From: Cyclobacteriaceae bacterium
GTDB taxonomy: Bacteria > Bacteroidota > Bacteroidia > Cytophagales > Cyclobacteriaceae
NCBI GenBank assembly: GCA_016787605.1
Contig: JAEUUE010000138.1
Span: 1 to 64,000, forward strand
Reading direction: 5' to 3'
DNA: 64,000 nt
How positions within the stretch are numbered: the first letter of the stretch is position 1; the number at the start of each line of letters is the position of its first letter. This document shows positions 36,413-46,214 of this stretch, piece after piece. Position numbers and translations under genes: made by a program. Below the pieces are notes generated by a model. That model did no database searches. It was not told the origin of the DNA and saw only the letters and a list, made by a program, of their open reading frames with translations.

Positions 36413-37762
36413 ATGAAATTTCTTCGCGACTTTCGGTTTCGCGTAGCCCTCCGTGTTGTCCTCATCGGGCTGGTCATGTCCCTGTTTGTGTACATGATCA
36501 ACCATGCCCACATGATCTTCGCGGCAATCCTGACCGGCCTGATCATCGTGGGGCAACTCATCGAACTGTATCACTTTACCTCGCAGACCAACCGCAAACT
36601 CACCCGATTCCTGGAATCGGTCAAGTATTCCGATTTCATCTCCGGGTTCACCGCAGACAATAAACTGGGCGCCAGTTTCCGCGACCTGAATGCAGAATTC
36701 AATGAAGTGCTCGAAGCCTTCCGCCGCGCCCGCTCCGAAAAGGAGGAACACTGGCAATACCTCAACACCGTGGTCCAGCAGGTGCGGACCGGTATCCTCT
36801 CGTTCGACCCGGAGGGCAATGTGCAACTTATCAACGCCAATGCCCGCAAGTTTATGGGGGTGACCAACATCAAGAACATTGAAGAGCTGCGCGAAAAGAA
36901 TCCCACCCTCCTGCAGGCCCTCCGCGAAGTCGAGACCGGGAAAAGCCTGCTGTTCAAATCAGGTCCCGACGTACTGCTCACGCTCCAGGCCACCGAGTTG
37001 CGCATCCGGGGCAATACCATGAAGCTGCTGACGCTCCAGAATATCCAGAGCGAATTGCAGCAACAGGAAATCGAAGCCTGGCAAAACCTCACCAGGGTGC
37101 TTCGTCATGAAATCATGAACTCGATTACCCCGATCTCTTCACTGACCTCGACGTTGCGTGAGATCCTCGACCATGACATGATCCGCAAGAACGCGCACTA
37201 CGAACTTCGGGAAGAGGGGGCCGACGATCTCCGCGAAGGCCTCACGACCATCGAAAACCGGAGCAAGGGTCTCATCAAGTTTATCGACGCCTACCGCGAA
37301 TACACCTCCCTGCCTCAACCCCGGTTAAAGACCGTCAACGTAAAATCATTCATTGAGCGGGTGGTCCAACTACTCCGGCCGGAAATCAGGAAAACCCCGG
37401 TAGAGATAGTCTGGTCCTGTGAATCCGACTTCCTGGCCATCCAGGCCGACGAAGAAATGATCGAGCAGGTGCTCATCAACCTGATCAAGAATTCGTGGGA
37501 GGCGCTGGCCGACACCCCCGGCGGACTCATCGAAGTACGCGGCTACTACATCTCCAATCACGTCGTCATCGACGTTTCCGACAACGGTCCCGGGATCATC
37601 CAGGAAGCCCTCAACAAAATCTTCGTCCCGTTCTTTACCACCAAGAAATCAGGATCCGGCATCGGGCTCAGCCTATCCCGTCAGATCATGCAGATGCACA
37701 ACGGCGCCCTGACCGTGATGTCAGCGCCAGGCGTGAAAACGACCTTTACCATGAAATTCTGA
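36413..37762 (+). CDS. Sensor histidine kinase, NtrY-like
   Basis: 449 residues from the ATG at 36413 (MKFLRDFRFR). Two membrane helices (about 14-55), a PAS-like region, the phosphoacceptor helix RVLRHEIMNSITPISSLTSTL, N-box NLIKNSWEAL, G1 DNGPGI and G2 SGSGIGLSLSRQIMQMHNG are all present. There is almost no periplasmic loop between the helices, so the signal is probably sensed in the membrane or cytoplasm. It lies 36 bases behind the NtrC-type regulator and forms a two-component pair with it. Confidence 0.92.
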   Translation: MKFLRDFRFRVALRVVLIGLVMSLFVYMINHAHMIFAAILTGLIIVGQLIELYHFTSQTNRKLTRFLESVKYSDFISGFTADNKLGASFRDLNAEFNEVLEAFRRARSEKEEHWQYLNTVVQQVRTGILSFDPEGNVQLINANARKFMGVTNIKNIEELREKNPTLLQALREVETGKSLLFKSGPDVLLTLQATELRIRGNTMKLLTLQNIQSELQQQEIEAWQNLTRVLRHEIMNSITPISSLTSTLREILDHDMIRKNAHYELREEGADDLREGLTTIENRSKGLIKFIDAYREYTSLPQPRLKTVNVKSFIERVVQLLRPEIRKTPVEIVWSCESDFLAIQADEEMIEQVLINLIKNSWEALADTPGGLIEVRGYYISNHVVIDVSDNGPGIIQEALNKIFVPFFTTKKSGSGIGLSLSRQIMQMHNGALTVMSAPGVKTTFTMKF

Positions 37763-37771
37763 TCCTGGGGG

Positions 37772-38317
37772 TCATTGCCCGGTCAGGTGCAGGGTGACTC
37801 CTACGCTCACCTGGAAGGTGGGTGAAAACGTCATGGAGGTTGCATCGTTACCTCCTGTCGGCTGGCTGAGGAATCCGATATCCAGGAAGGGCTTCACCTT
37901 TTCGCCCTGGTATTCGAACACTCCGGAGAGGTTGACGGCAAGCGCCTGTCCTGCCTCGTTGCCGTAGCCGCGGTATCCCACATAGACGGGAACCTTGATC
38001 AGCATTTTTTCACCCGCTTTGAACCGCCCCTTCAGCACAAAGCCGACTTCATACATACTGACGTTCCCGAATGCCCAGTAGTAGGGGTTGGCATAAGAAA
38101 CGTAGCCGCCTACACCGAAATAGTCTGAAAAGTACCCGGTATAGTCAGCACGCAACAGCACCGTCTCCCCGTAAGATCCATATACATTGGGAATCCAGAC
38201 ATAGACTTCCCCTTCCGTCAGGTACCCGAGGCTGACACTTAACTCTGACTTCGGCAACTCTTGCCCCATGGCCGACAGGGATACGACCAGCAGCCATGCC
38301 ACGAATGACTTTTTCAT
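37772..38317 (-). CDS. Outer-membrane beta-barrel-like protein
   Basis: 181 residues from the ATG at 38317, with a signal peptide ending LSAMGQ (1-19). The mature part alternates polar and aromatic residues in strands (SVSLGYLTEGEVYVWIPNVYGSYG; YFGVGGYVSYANPYYWAF; LDIGFLSQPTGG) and ends in a beta strand, VSVGVTLHLTGQ. Eight to ten strands would make a small barrel. I do not recognise a named family. It is convergent with the histidine kinase gene with nine bases between. Confidence 0.65.
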   Translation of the reverse strand: MKKSFVAWLLVVSLSAMGQELPKSELSVSLGYLTEGEVYVWIPNVYGSYGETVLLRADYTGYFSDYFGVGGYVSYANPYYWAFGNVSMYEVGFVLKGRFKAGEKMLIKVPVYVGYRGYGNEAGQALAVNLSGVFEYQGEKVKPFLDIGFLSQPTGGNDATSMTFSPTFQVSVGVTLHLTGQ

Positions 38318-38405
38318 ACGCTGTTGTTTATTTAAAATGAGCGAATACCTATTCAAAGGTTAGCCGTACTACCCCGAAATATCAATGACGTGCGTCACGC
38401 TTGGC

Positions 38406-38900
38406 TTACGCCAGGAACTCATCCCATTCCTTCTGGTTCATTCCGGACAAGTCGCGGAGAAAGAGGGTATAGGAAGGCTTGAAAGGATTCTGCCGCATGG
38501 TCATTTCGGCTTCCTCCGGGGTAAAATCACCCTTGCGTGTATTGCAGCGCTTGCAGGCGGTGACCAGGTTGGTCCACGAATGGGCGCCGCCGCGTGAGCT
38601 GGGAATTACATGGTCCAGGGTAAGGTCGCGGCGGGTGCCGCAATAAACGCATTCAAAATTGTCGCGCTTGAAAACATTCTGCCGGGTAAGGGTCACGCCC
38701 TTGTAGGGAGCGTGCACATACCGGTTGAGCCGGATGACCGAAGGCATCGGGAAACTCCTCGTGATGCTGCGCAGCTGGTGGCCGTTCGCCGTGCGGATCA
38801 TCTCGCTCTTGTTCAGGTACACCAGCACGAAGGCTCGCTCGACCGAGCAGACCATGAGCGGGCTGTAGTCCTGGTTCAAGACCAATACACGGCTATCCAT
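38406..38900 (-). CDS. HNH endonuclease family protein
   Basis: 164 residues. The HNH core is FKRDNFECVYCGTRRDLTLDHVIPSSRGGAHSWTNLVTACKRCNTRKGD, with CxxC pairs at both ends binding zinc (shown here by its key parts: CVYC, LDHVIP, CKRC). The N-terminal VLNQDYSPLMVCSVERAFVLVYL type opening is common in this widespread chromosomal family, whose cellular substrate is unknown. It follows the NlpC/P60-like gene by 51 bases and ends a five-gene leftward run beginning at tsaD. Confidence 0.88.
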   Translation of the reverse strand: MDSRVLVLNQDYSPLMVCSVERAFVLVYLNKSEMIRTANGHQLRSITRSFPMPSVIRLNRYVHAPYKGVTLTRQNVFKRDNFECVYCGTRRDLTLDHVIPSSRGGAHSWTNLVTACKRCNTRKGDFTPEEAEMTMRQNPFKPSYTLFLRDLSGMNQKEWDEFLA

Positions 38901-38951
38901 GGTGAAAAGATAACCGCAATCCCATCATGAAGCAAGGGGGGCCGGGCCGGG

Positions 38952-39740
38952 TCAGGTCATAACCCGCCGGACGGAATGCAGAAAATGGGTGTAAATCTTC
39001 GTCTCCGGCACCAGGATTCCCTCCTCGTTCAGGCTATCGGCCCGCACCTGGCCAAAGGCATGGATCACTTTGCTGTCATCCGCAATCAACCCCACGTGAG
39101 AAGGCGTGGCGCCTTTCGTGGTGAAGAAGGCCAGGTCACCCGGATGAGCTTCCGCGATGGAATCCAGTTTCCTTCCATAGGCCGCCTGCAACTTCAATGT
39201 CCGTGGCAACGCGTAACCCGAAATCCGGAAGATCATCTGGATCAGGGCCGGGGCATCGATGCCGAAGGGAGATTTGCCGCCCCATTGAAAAGGTGAGCCG
39301 AGATACTTCTTAGCCGTCTGCAAAACGAATTCCACATCACGGCGCTGGCCAAGACTCTTTGCCTCCCCGTTGAAGGCAAATTGCTCTTCCACTTTGAACA
39401 ACTCCGAGCTGGAGACCGGGACAATGCTACCCATGACGATGGTGAGCGGCGCCTTCTTGTAAAGGACGGGCGTGGCGATATCGGTCGTGATCTTGTACTC
39501 GGTCTTATTGATCTGCTGGAAATACTCCTCCGAAATGGCGTGATGCTGACGCAAGTCGATCCACCCCTCCGCCTGGTCGGTATACACGCGGATCAGCGCC
39601 CACAACTTGTCAGGTGAAAGGCGCAAGACCTCGTAGTGATCCCCGAACAACAACTGCGTCACCTGCTCGGCCGCGTGGTCAGGATCGGTGCGTACCGGGA
39701 TAATGGAAAGTCTGCTTATGCCGTAATAGACGCCAGCCAT
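38952..39740 (-). CDS. NlpC/P60-like protein lacking the catalytic cysteine
   Basis: 262 residues from the ATG at 39740; a TTG at 39749 is less likely. An N-terminal SH3-like region (ISRLSIIPVRTDPD; VLRLSPDKLWALIRV) precedes an NlpC/P60 domain. At the active site the family reads GIDCSGF, whereas here it is GIDAPAL. The cysteine is Ala163 (codon GCC at 39254-39252). The histidine segment PSHVGLIADD is retained. A hydrolase acting on cell-wall peptides is therefore unlikely; binding of peptidoglycan is a better guess. It lies 15 bases behind smpB in the tsaD operon. Confidence 0.85.
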   Translation of the reverse strand: MAGVYYGISRLSIIPVRTDPDHAAEQVTQLLFGDHYEVLRLSPDKLWALIRVYTDQAEGWIDLRQHHAISEEYFQQINKTEYKITTDIATPVLYKKAPLTIVMGSIVPVSSSELFKVEEQFAFNGEAKSLGQRRDVEFVLQTAKKYLGSPFQWGGKSPFGIDAPALIQMIFRISGYALPRTLKLQAAYGRKLDSIAEAHPGDLAFFTTKGATPSHVGLIADDSKVIHAFGQVRADSLNEEGILVPETKIYTHFLHSVRRVMT

Positions 39741-39755
39741 GAATCCCAAACTAGG

Positions 39756-40217
39756 TTAAAATTTTGTCCGCTGCAATTCGCGTTTCACCTCGCGTTCCTT
39801 GATGCTCTCCCGTTTATCGTGCAGCTTCTTGCCCCGAGCCAGCGCAATTTCCAATTTGGCAAAACCGCGATCATTGATGAACAACCGCGTGGGCACGATG
39901 GTAAGCCCCTTCTCCTCCGATTTGGCGCGAAGGCGTTTCAACTCACTCTTCTTCAGGAGCAGTTTCCGGTCACGGGCGGCTTCATGGTTATAATGCGTCC
40001 CCTGGGAAAACGGGCTGATGTTTATTCCTTTCACAAACGCTTCATCCTTGTTAAAGTACACATAGCCGTCCGTGAGGTTGACCTTGCCCTCCCTCACCGA
40101 CTTGATCTCTGTTCCTTTCAGGACAATTCCTGAGACGTAATGATCCAGCAACTCGTACCCGAATGACGCCTGCTTGTTGCGAATATTGACTGTTTTGGCA
40201 AATCGTTCAGAGGGCAT
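39756..40217 (-). CDS. smpB: SsrA-binding protein
   Basis: 153 residues, the normal SmpB length. Core motifs are NKQASFGYELLDHYVSGIVL, GTEIKSVREGKVNLTDGYV and RKLLLKKSELKRL, and a basic C-terminal tail (GKKLHDKRESIKEREVKREL) enters the ribosomal A-site. It delivers tmRNA to stalled ribosomes. Its ATG is one base after the stop of the hotdog thioesterase gene, within the tsaD run. The tmRNA gene itself was not seen in this window. Confidence 0.95.
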   Translation of the reverse strand: MPSERFAKTVNIRNKQASFGYELLDHYVSGIVLKGTEIKSVREGKVNLTDGYVYFNKDEAFVKGINISPFSQGTHYNHEAARDRKLLLKKSELKRLRAKSEEKGLTIVPTRLFINDRGFAKLEIALARGKKLHDKRESIKEREVKRELQRTKF

Positions 40218-40218
40218 A

Positions 40219-40608
40219 TCAGTTCTTTTTAAGCAAGGTACTCAGCCTGTCCTTCTTCAGCATCCGCTGACCCGTCATTCCGTCGGCAATCAGCCGGTCG
40301 CCTACGCGGGCCTCTATCCGGCAGAGCAATTCATTGCCCTCAATCTTATCGACGGTCGCCGTAATGATCACCTCCTCACCGGCAAATGCCGGATTCCGGT
40401 GGTTGATCTGCAGGTGGGTACCCACACCCTCTTCGTCTTCCTCTTTCATGTCAATAAAGAAAAGCCGTGATGACCATTCAAAGTCGCGGGCCAGGGCATA
40501 GGTAGAATAGACGGGGTGCAGCACCTCGCCATGAAAAGCCGCGAGGTCGTCGGACGTCACCGTCTTGCGATACACTTTTTGGTCACCCCGAGAGAAAATC
40601 AGCTTCAT
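40219..40608 (-). CDS. Hotdog-fold thioesterase, FlK-like
   Basis: 129 residues. The pattern SDDLAAFHGEVLHPVYSTYALARDFEWSSR is followed by GVGTHLQINHRNPAFAGEEVIITATVDKIEGNELLCRIEA, close to the fluoroacetyl-CoA thioesterase-like hotdog family (motifs THLQINHRNPAFAGE and ARVGDRLIADG). Such proteins hydrolyse short acyl-CoA or serve as acyl-ACP thioesterases. It lies two bases behind tsaD and one base before smpB, so it is cotranscribed with translation-related genes. The substrate is unknown. Confidence 0.75.
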   Translation of the reverse strand: MKLIFSRGDQKVYRKTVTSDDLAAFHGEVLHPVYSTYALARDFEWSSRLFFIDMKEEDEEGVGTHLQINHRNPAFAGEEVIITATVDKIEGNELLCRIEARVGDRLIADGMTGQRMLKKDRLSTLLKKN

Positions 40609-40610
40609 GA

Positions 40611-41621
40611 TCAGTCTGCAAAATGAAGGTTAGGCACCGGGGCAATATCTTCGGGAGCGAATTCGCCCTGGAGAAACTTGAAATGAGCCGCCATGGCAAT
40701 CATCGCCGCGTTGTCCGTACAAAATTCAGGTTTTGGAATATAGCAATTCCATCCTTCCCGCTGACCCTGCTCCCGCACCGCGGCACGCAGCGCTGAATTG
40801 GCCGACACGCCACCGGCCAGGGCAACCTCCCGGATTCCGGTTTGGCGCGCGGCGCGCACCAGGCGATTCATCAGCATGTTGACCAGTGACGATTGAAGAC
40901 TCGCACAAATGTCGGCGAGGTTGGCCTGCACAAAATCCGCATCGGCCTTCACCGCGTCCCGGATAAAGTACAAGAATGCCGTCTTCACACCGCTGAAGGA
41001 GAAATCGAGACCCGGCATGTCGGAATCCGGGAATCGAAAGCGGTTCGGGTCGCCGCCTTCGGCATACCGGTCAATGAGCGGGCCGCCGGGATAAGGCAGC
41101 CCCACTATTTTCGCCGCTTTGTCAAACGCCTCTCCCACCGCGTCGTCCTGCGTCTCTCCGATCACATCCATGTCGAGGTAATCCTTGACCACGACGAGTT
41201 GGGTATGTCCGCCACTCACCGTCAGACAGAGAAACGGAAACGACGGAGCCGGCGACTCGATGAAATGAGCCAGGATGTGGGCCTGCATGTGATCGACGGC
41301 GATGAGCGGCACACCGGTGGCCCAGGCCATCCCTTTGGCGAAGGAGCCTCCCACGAGCAGGGCGCCCATCAGGCCGGGTCCGCGGGTGAACGCGATGGCA
41401 TCCAGGTCGGCGGGTCTTTTGTTTGCGGTCCTCATTGCCTCGTCCACCACATCGGTGATCTGTCGCTGGTGCGCGCGGGAAGCCAGTTCGGGCACTACGC
41501 CGCCGTATTTGTGGTGCACATTTTGCGAGGCTATAATATTATTGAGTACCTTGCCGTTGCTGATTACGGAGGCAGACGTTTCGTCGCACGATGATTCGAT
41601 GGCAAGGATCGTTGGCCGCAT
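40611..41621 (-). CDS. tsaD: tRNA N6-adenosine threonylcarbamoyltransferase
   Basis: 336 residues from the ATG at 41621; a TTG at 41642 would run into the divergent tamB start. The metal site is HMQAHILAHF, with the family blocks TILAIESSCDETS, GPGLMGALLVG, TVSGGHTQLV, GEAFDKAAKIVGLPYPGGP and VALAGGVSANSALR. It forms t6A37 in tRNAs that read ANN codons, with TsaB, TsaC and TsaE. It heads a leftward operon (thioesterase, smpB, NlpC-like, HNH). Only nine bases separate its start from that of tamB. Confidence 0.95.
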   Translation of the reverse strand: MRPTILAIESSCDETSASVISNGKVLNNIIASQNVHHKYGGVVPELASRAHQRQITDVVDEAMRTANKRPADLDAIAFTRGPGLMGALLVGGSFAKGMAWATGVPLIAVDHMQAHILAHFIESPAPSFPFLCLTVSGGHTQLVVVKDYLDMDVIGETQDDAVGEAFDKAAKIVGLPYPGGPLIDRYAEGGDPNRFRFPDSDMPGLDFSFSGVKTAFLYFIRDAVKADADFVQANLADICASLQSSLVNMLMNRLVRAARQTGIREVALAGGVSANSALRAAVREQGQREGWNCYIPKPEFCTDNAAMIAMAAHFKFLQGEFAPEDIAPVPNLHFAD

Positions 41622-41630
41622 ATACCTGAA

Positions 41631-44600
41631 ATGGCTTGGCAAGTTATTAAAATTAAGGTACTGCAGTGGGCCAGGCGTATCGTCCTCTACGGCGCCTACC
41701 TCATCCTCGTTTTCTTCTTTCTCGGCTTCGGCTTGTTACAGATACCCGCCGTTCAGCGGGCGCTGGTCTCGCGCATTACCGACAGGTTTTCAGGAGTATC
41801 CGGTTTCCACATCGAGTACGACAGTTTCTACCTGCTCTGGTATGACCGCCTGGAGATTACAGGGCTGAAGATCGTCGACCCGCAGCAGAACACCCTCATC
41901 GAAGCCGGGCGCTTGTACGTCAACTTCACGCTCGCCACCGTCTACCAGCGCAAGAACATCAACATAGACGCGGTCGAACTTCAGGAGGGCACGGTCAACC
42001 TGGTCACCATTCCCTACGAAGGAAAACTGGAACTCAATATCGACGTCTTCATTGCAGAAATCGGCAAGCAACTGTCTTCCGGTAAACCAAAAACCGAGGG
42101 GGCCAGTGGCGCCAAATTGAATATCGGCGAGGTACTGATCGAACAGTCGCAATTCTCCCTCCACCAGAGCGACGCCGATTCCCTGGCCCGCGGTTTCGAT
42201 CCCAACCACTTCCGGCTACTGGTCGACGATGGCAACCTCAACGATTTCGAGGTCATCGGCGACACCATCCAGTTCAACCTCACGTCCCTCCGGGTCAAGG
42301 AGACCAAAACCAATCTCGACATCTCCAGCCTTCGCACCTACTTCCGCATCAGCCAGAAGTCCATGGAGTTCCTGGGCATCGACCTGAACTGCAACCAGAG
42401 CCATGTTTCGGATACCGTCATTCTCACCTACAACAGCCAGCGCGACCTGAGCGACTTTGTCAACCTGGTCAATCTCGATGTACGGCTGAAGGATACGCGG
42501 CTTCACCCGGAAGATATCGCGCACTTTGCCCGGGGACTGGACACCTGGAAGAAAACCGTCACCCTGAACGGGCACTTCAGGGGAAAGATCAGCCGCTTCA
42601 GTTTCAAACCCATGGAAGTGAACGTGGGATCGACCACCATCGCCGGAAGCCTGGAGATGGATGGGTTGCCCTCTATCGCGGAGACGTTCATTAACGTGAA
42701 GCTGAAACCCTCGGTGGCCTACGGAAGCGACCTGGCCTTCTTGTTCCCTGAAAACATCAACAACGTGCTGATCCCGCTGGGGCGCATCCAACTCAACGGA
42801 AACTTCCTGGGTTTCACCAACGACTTCGTGGCCGATGGTGAGTTCCTGACCAAACTGGGGCGCATCTCTTCAGACATCAACTACAAGATCAGCGCCGACA
42901 ACCTCCGTCTTTCGGCGTACCGCGGAAACCTGGCCCTCACCGACTTCCACCTGGGTCAATTCTTCCAGGACACGGTCAACTTCCAGGAAGTGACCCTACG
43001 GGGCAACATCAACGGGAAAGGGTTCACCAAGGAGTCGGCCGACTTTGTCCTGAACGGGGAAATTTCGTCCTTCGGAATCCGGGGTTACGATTACCAGAAC
43101 ATCCGCTCCAATGCGAGGTTTGCCAACCAGTTTTTCAACGGTTCAATTGATATCGACGATCCCAACCTGCAGTTCAGCATGGAGGGTTCCATCGACCTGC
43201 GGGAAAACAAAGACCTGATCAAAGTAAAGGCCCGGCTGGATACGGCAAGGCTCCGCCCCATTAACCTCAGCACCCAGCACATCTTTATCCGGAGCGACCT
43301 GGAAATCGACAGCCGCGGACTGGAAATCGACTCCATCGTCGGAACGGTACTTTTCAAGAACGCTTTCTTTCAGTTTGCGGACGAGTCCATCAAGCTGGAT
43401 TCCATCCATCTCATTTCGGAAAAACACAAAGATGGCCGGGCGCTGACCCTCCGAAGCTCGGTGGCCGATGGGGCGCTCACGGGCAACTTCTATTACTCCA
43501 CGATGTTCAACGACATCCAGCGCCTCGTGCAGGAGTTTATGCTCAACCTGCGGAACGACCCTGCCGCCATCCAGGCCTACTACAGCAAGAAGCCGGCCGC
43601 CGAGCAACGGTACAAGGCGGCGATCAACGTGATGATCCACGATGCCAACCCCCTGCTCGACATCTTTGATCTCAACCTCTATGTTTCGCCGGAGACCGCC
43701 ATCACCGGGGAATTCTCCAACAGCACCACGTCCCGGCTCCATGTCCTCTCACGAATCGACAGCGTGGCCATCGGGAGCACGGGCTTTCTTGACAATGAAA
43801 TTGAATTCAACGGATCCAAAATACGGGACAGCACGCAGGTCCTGGCTCAACTGACCATCACCTCCGAACAACAGCAGTTATCCAAAAACCTGACCACCAA
43901 AAACCTTTTCATGGAAGGCATCTGGAACCTGGATCACATTGACTTCCGGCTGGATGCCGACCAGGCCGGATACGACAACCGCGCGCGGCTTAACGCAGAG
44001 ATCGATTTCCTGGAAGACAGCACGCGCCTCAAGCTACTTCCGTCGGTCATCCGCATCCTGGGCGACGACTGGGAAACCAACCGCAACAACTTTGTGCTCA
44101 TGAAGGGAAAGGAATGGCGTGTCCACCAGGTGGGCCTTTCCCATGCCCAACAATCGATTCTGGTGGATGGCGAAATCTCACGTGACTCGACCCGGGCCTT
44201 GACCATCGATATCAAGGACCTCAACTTGTCGTTGCTCAATTCGTTCAGTCGCGAAAACTTTGGGGGGCTGCTGAACGCGAAAATCATCCAGAAAGACATG
44301 TACGACGACCTGTTCATCGAAAACAACCTGACGATCGACTCCCTGACGGTGAACCGGTTTCTCGTCGGCGAAGTGCGCGGCAACAACATGCTGGATCCTG
44401 CCACCGGCCTGTTCAACATCGACCTCAAGGTGGACCGGCTGGAGAACCGGATCGTCAACATTGAAGGGTACTACAACCCGGACGACAAGATCAGCCCCCT
44501 GCATGCCAAGGCCATCCTTGCCAAAGCCAACGTGAAGCTGATCGAGCCGGTCGTACGCGACCTTTTTTCACAACTCGATGGTACGCTGTCCGGCGAATAC

Positions 44601-46211
44601 GACATCCGCGGGACATTCGCGCAGCCGAGCATCTCGGGAGAAGCCAAACTGGAGAACGGGCAACTGATGATCAATTACCTGAAAACCCTTTACAATGTGA
44701 CCGGCACCATCGGGATGACACCCACCGAAATCCAGTTCAAGACGTTTACGCTCACCGATGTCTTCAAGAACACCGGGCGCCTCGAAGGGAAGATCACCCA
44801 CCGGGAGTTCCGCCGCATGGCCGTCGATCTCAATGCCACGTTCGCCAACTTCCAGGTACTCAACACCAACATCAAGGATAACGACCTTTTCTATGGGCAG
44901 GCCTTTGGCACCGGCACTCTGAACATATCCGGCCCGGTCAACAACCTGCGCATCTCGGCCACCGCCCAGACCAACCGCAACACCAGGCTTTCACTTCCCC
45001 TTGGCGGCGGCACCAGCTCGCAGGAGAAGAAAGAGTTTATCCAGTTCGTCTCCTTCACCCAGGAAACGAAAACCAAGAAGCGAGCCGCGGCGCCGAAGAA
45101 GCGTGAACTTTCGGGCATCACCCTGGACCTGAACGTCGACGTCACCCCCGATGCCTACGCGGAGATCATTTTCGACATCAAGTCGGGCGACATTATCCGG
45201 GGACGGGGACGGGGCGACTTGCGCCTGCAGGTCGACACCAAGGGCGAATTCAACATGTTCGGCCGCGTCGACTTTACCGAAGGCGCCTACAACTTCACCC
45301 TGTACGACGTCATCAACAAGGAGTTCCAGATCAAGCCGGGCAGCAACATCGCCTGGTACGGCGACCCCTACGAAGCGCAGATGAACATTACGGCGAGCTA
45401 TCGCCAGACGACCTCGATGGCGCCCATCCTGCAGGACCAGTCGGTTGTATCGGACCCCGTCATCCGGCGCAAATACCCCGTGGAGGTGCTGCTCAAGCTT
45501 GAAGGGCTGATGATGACCCCGCAACTGAACTTCGACCTGTCGGCGCGCGACCTGCCCGACAACGTGCTGACCGCCGACGGCAAATCGGTACGCCTCAAGT
45601 TCGAATTTGATGCCTTCAAGAGCAAACTCGACGAACAGGAACTGAAACTCCAGGTGTTCAGCCTGATCGTGCTGCGCAAGCTTTCACCTCCCAATGCCTT
45701 TGTCACGAGCGCCAGCGGATCGACACTTTACAACAGCGTGAGCGAACTCCTCTCCAACCAGCTCAGCTACTGGCTCAGCCAGGTGGATGAAAACCTGGAA
45801 ATTGACCTCGACCTGGGAACCCTGGATGCGGAAGCCTTCAACACCTTCCAGCTCCGCCTCTCCTACTCCTTCCTCGGCGGACGTTTACGGGTGAGCAAGG
45901 ATGGGACGTATGGCGGCAACCAGCCCAACCGCTCGGAGCTGGCCACCATTGCCGGCGACTGGACGGTGGACTACCTGCTCACCCCGGACGGGAAATTCAA
46001 GGTGAAGATGTACAGCCGGTCGAACGTTAACCAGATACAGAGTTCGCTCAACACGCAGACTGCCCCGGTCACCACAGGCACCAGCCTGCTTTACACGGAG
46101 AACTTCAATACGTTCAGCGAGCTGCTGATGTCGGCCCGCGAACGGAGACGGCGTGAGCTCGAAAAGAATCCGGAGTTGGCCGACGACAACGAAGAGCCGA
46201 AAGGAAACTGA
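41631..46211 (+). CDS. tamB: Translocation/assembly module TamB-type protein
   Basis: 1526 residues. An N-terminal membrane anchor at about 16-38 (LYGAYLILVFFFLGFGLLQ) is followed by a very long beta-helical AsmA-like body and the conserved C-terminal TamB domain (from about residue 1060: GRGRGDLRLQVDTKGEFNMFG, PGSNIAWYGDPYEAQMNI, NQLSYWLSQVDENLEIDLDLG). TamB proteins bridge the periplasm, carrying lipids or helping outer-membrane assembly with a TamA partner, absent here. The C-terminal tail is charged (ERRRRELEKNPELADDNEE). Its promoter must lie inside tsaD. Confidence 0.93.
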   Translation: MAWQVIKIKVLQWARRIVLYGAYLILVFFFLGFGLLQIPAVQRALVSRITDRFSGVSGFHIEYDSFYLLWYDRLEITGLKIVDPQQNTLIEAGRLYVNFTLATVYQRKNINIDAVELQEGTVNLVTIPYEGKLELNIDVFIAEIGKQLSSGKPKTEGASGAKLNIGEVLIEQSQFSLHQSDADSLARGFDPNHFRLLVDDGNLNDFEVIGDTIQFNLTSLRVKETKTNLDISSLRTYFRISQKSMEFLGIDLNCNQSHVSDTVILTYNSQRDLSDFVNLVNLDVRLKDTRLHPEDIAHFARGLDTWKKTVTLNGHFRGKISRFSFKPMEVNVGSTTIAGSLEMDGLPSIAETFINVKLKPSVAYGSDLAFLFPENINNVLIPLGRIQLNGNFLGFTNDFVADGEFLTKLGRISSDINYKISADNLRLSAYRGNLALTDFHLGQFFQDTVNFQEVTLRGNINGKGFTKESADFVLNGEISSFGIRGYDYQNIRSNARFANQFFNGSIDIDDPNLQFSMEGSIDLRENKDLIKVKARLDTARLRPINLSTQHIFIRSDLEIDSRGLEIDSIVGTVLFKNAFFQFADESIKLDSIHLISEKHKDGRALTLRSSVADGALTGNFYYSTMFNDIQRLVQEFMLNLRNDPAAIQAYYSKKPAAEQRYKAAINVMIHDANPLLDIFDLNLYVSPETAITGEFSNSTTSRLHVLSRIDSVAIGSTGFLDNEIEFNGSKIRDSTQVLAQLTITSEQQQLSKNLTTKNLFMEGIWNLDHIDFRLDADQAGYDNRARLNAEIDFLEDSTRLKLLPSVIRILGDDWETNRNNFVLMKGKEWRVHQVGLSHAQQSILVDGEISRDSTRALTIDIKDLNLSLLNSFSRENFGGLLNAKIIQKDMYDDLFIENNLTIDSLTVNRFLVGEVRGNNMLDPATGLFNIDLKVDRLENRIVNIEGYYNPDDKISPLHAKAILAKANVKLIEPVVRDLFSQLDGTLSGEYDIRGTFAQPSISGEAKLENGQLMINYLKTLYNVTGTIGMTPTEIQFKTFTLTDVFKNTGRLEGKITHREFRRMAVDLNATFANFQVLNTNIKDNDLFYGQAFGTGTLNISGPVNNLRISATAQTNRNTRLSLPLGGGTSSQEKKEFIQFVSFTQETKTKKRAAAPKKRELSGITLDLNVDVTPDAYAEIIFDIKSGDIIRGRGRGDLRLQVDTKGEFNMFGRVDFTEGAYNFTLYDVINKEFQIKPGSNIAWYGDPYEAQMNITASYRQTTSMAPILQDQSVVSDPVIRRKYPVEVLLKLEGLMMTPQLNFDLSARDLPDNVLTADGKSVRLKFEFDAFKSKLDEQELKLQVFSLIVLRKLSPPNAFVTSASGSTLYNSVSELLSNQLSYWLSQVDENLEIDLDLGTLDAEAFNTFQLRLSYSFLGGRLRVSKDGTYGGNQPNRSELATIAGDWTVDYLLTPDGKFKVKMYSRSNVNQIQSSLNTQTAPVTTGTSLLYTENFNTFSELLMSARERRRRELEKNPELADDNEEPKGN

Positions 46212-46214
46212 CCC

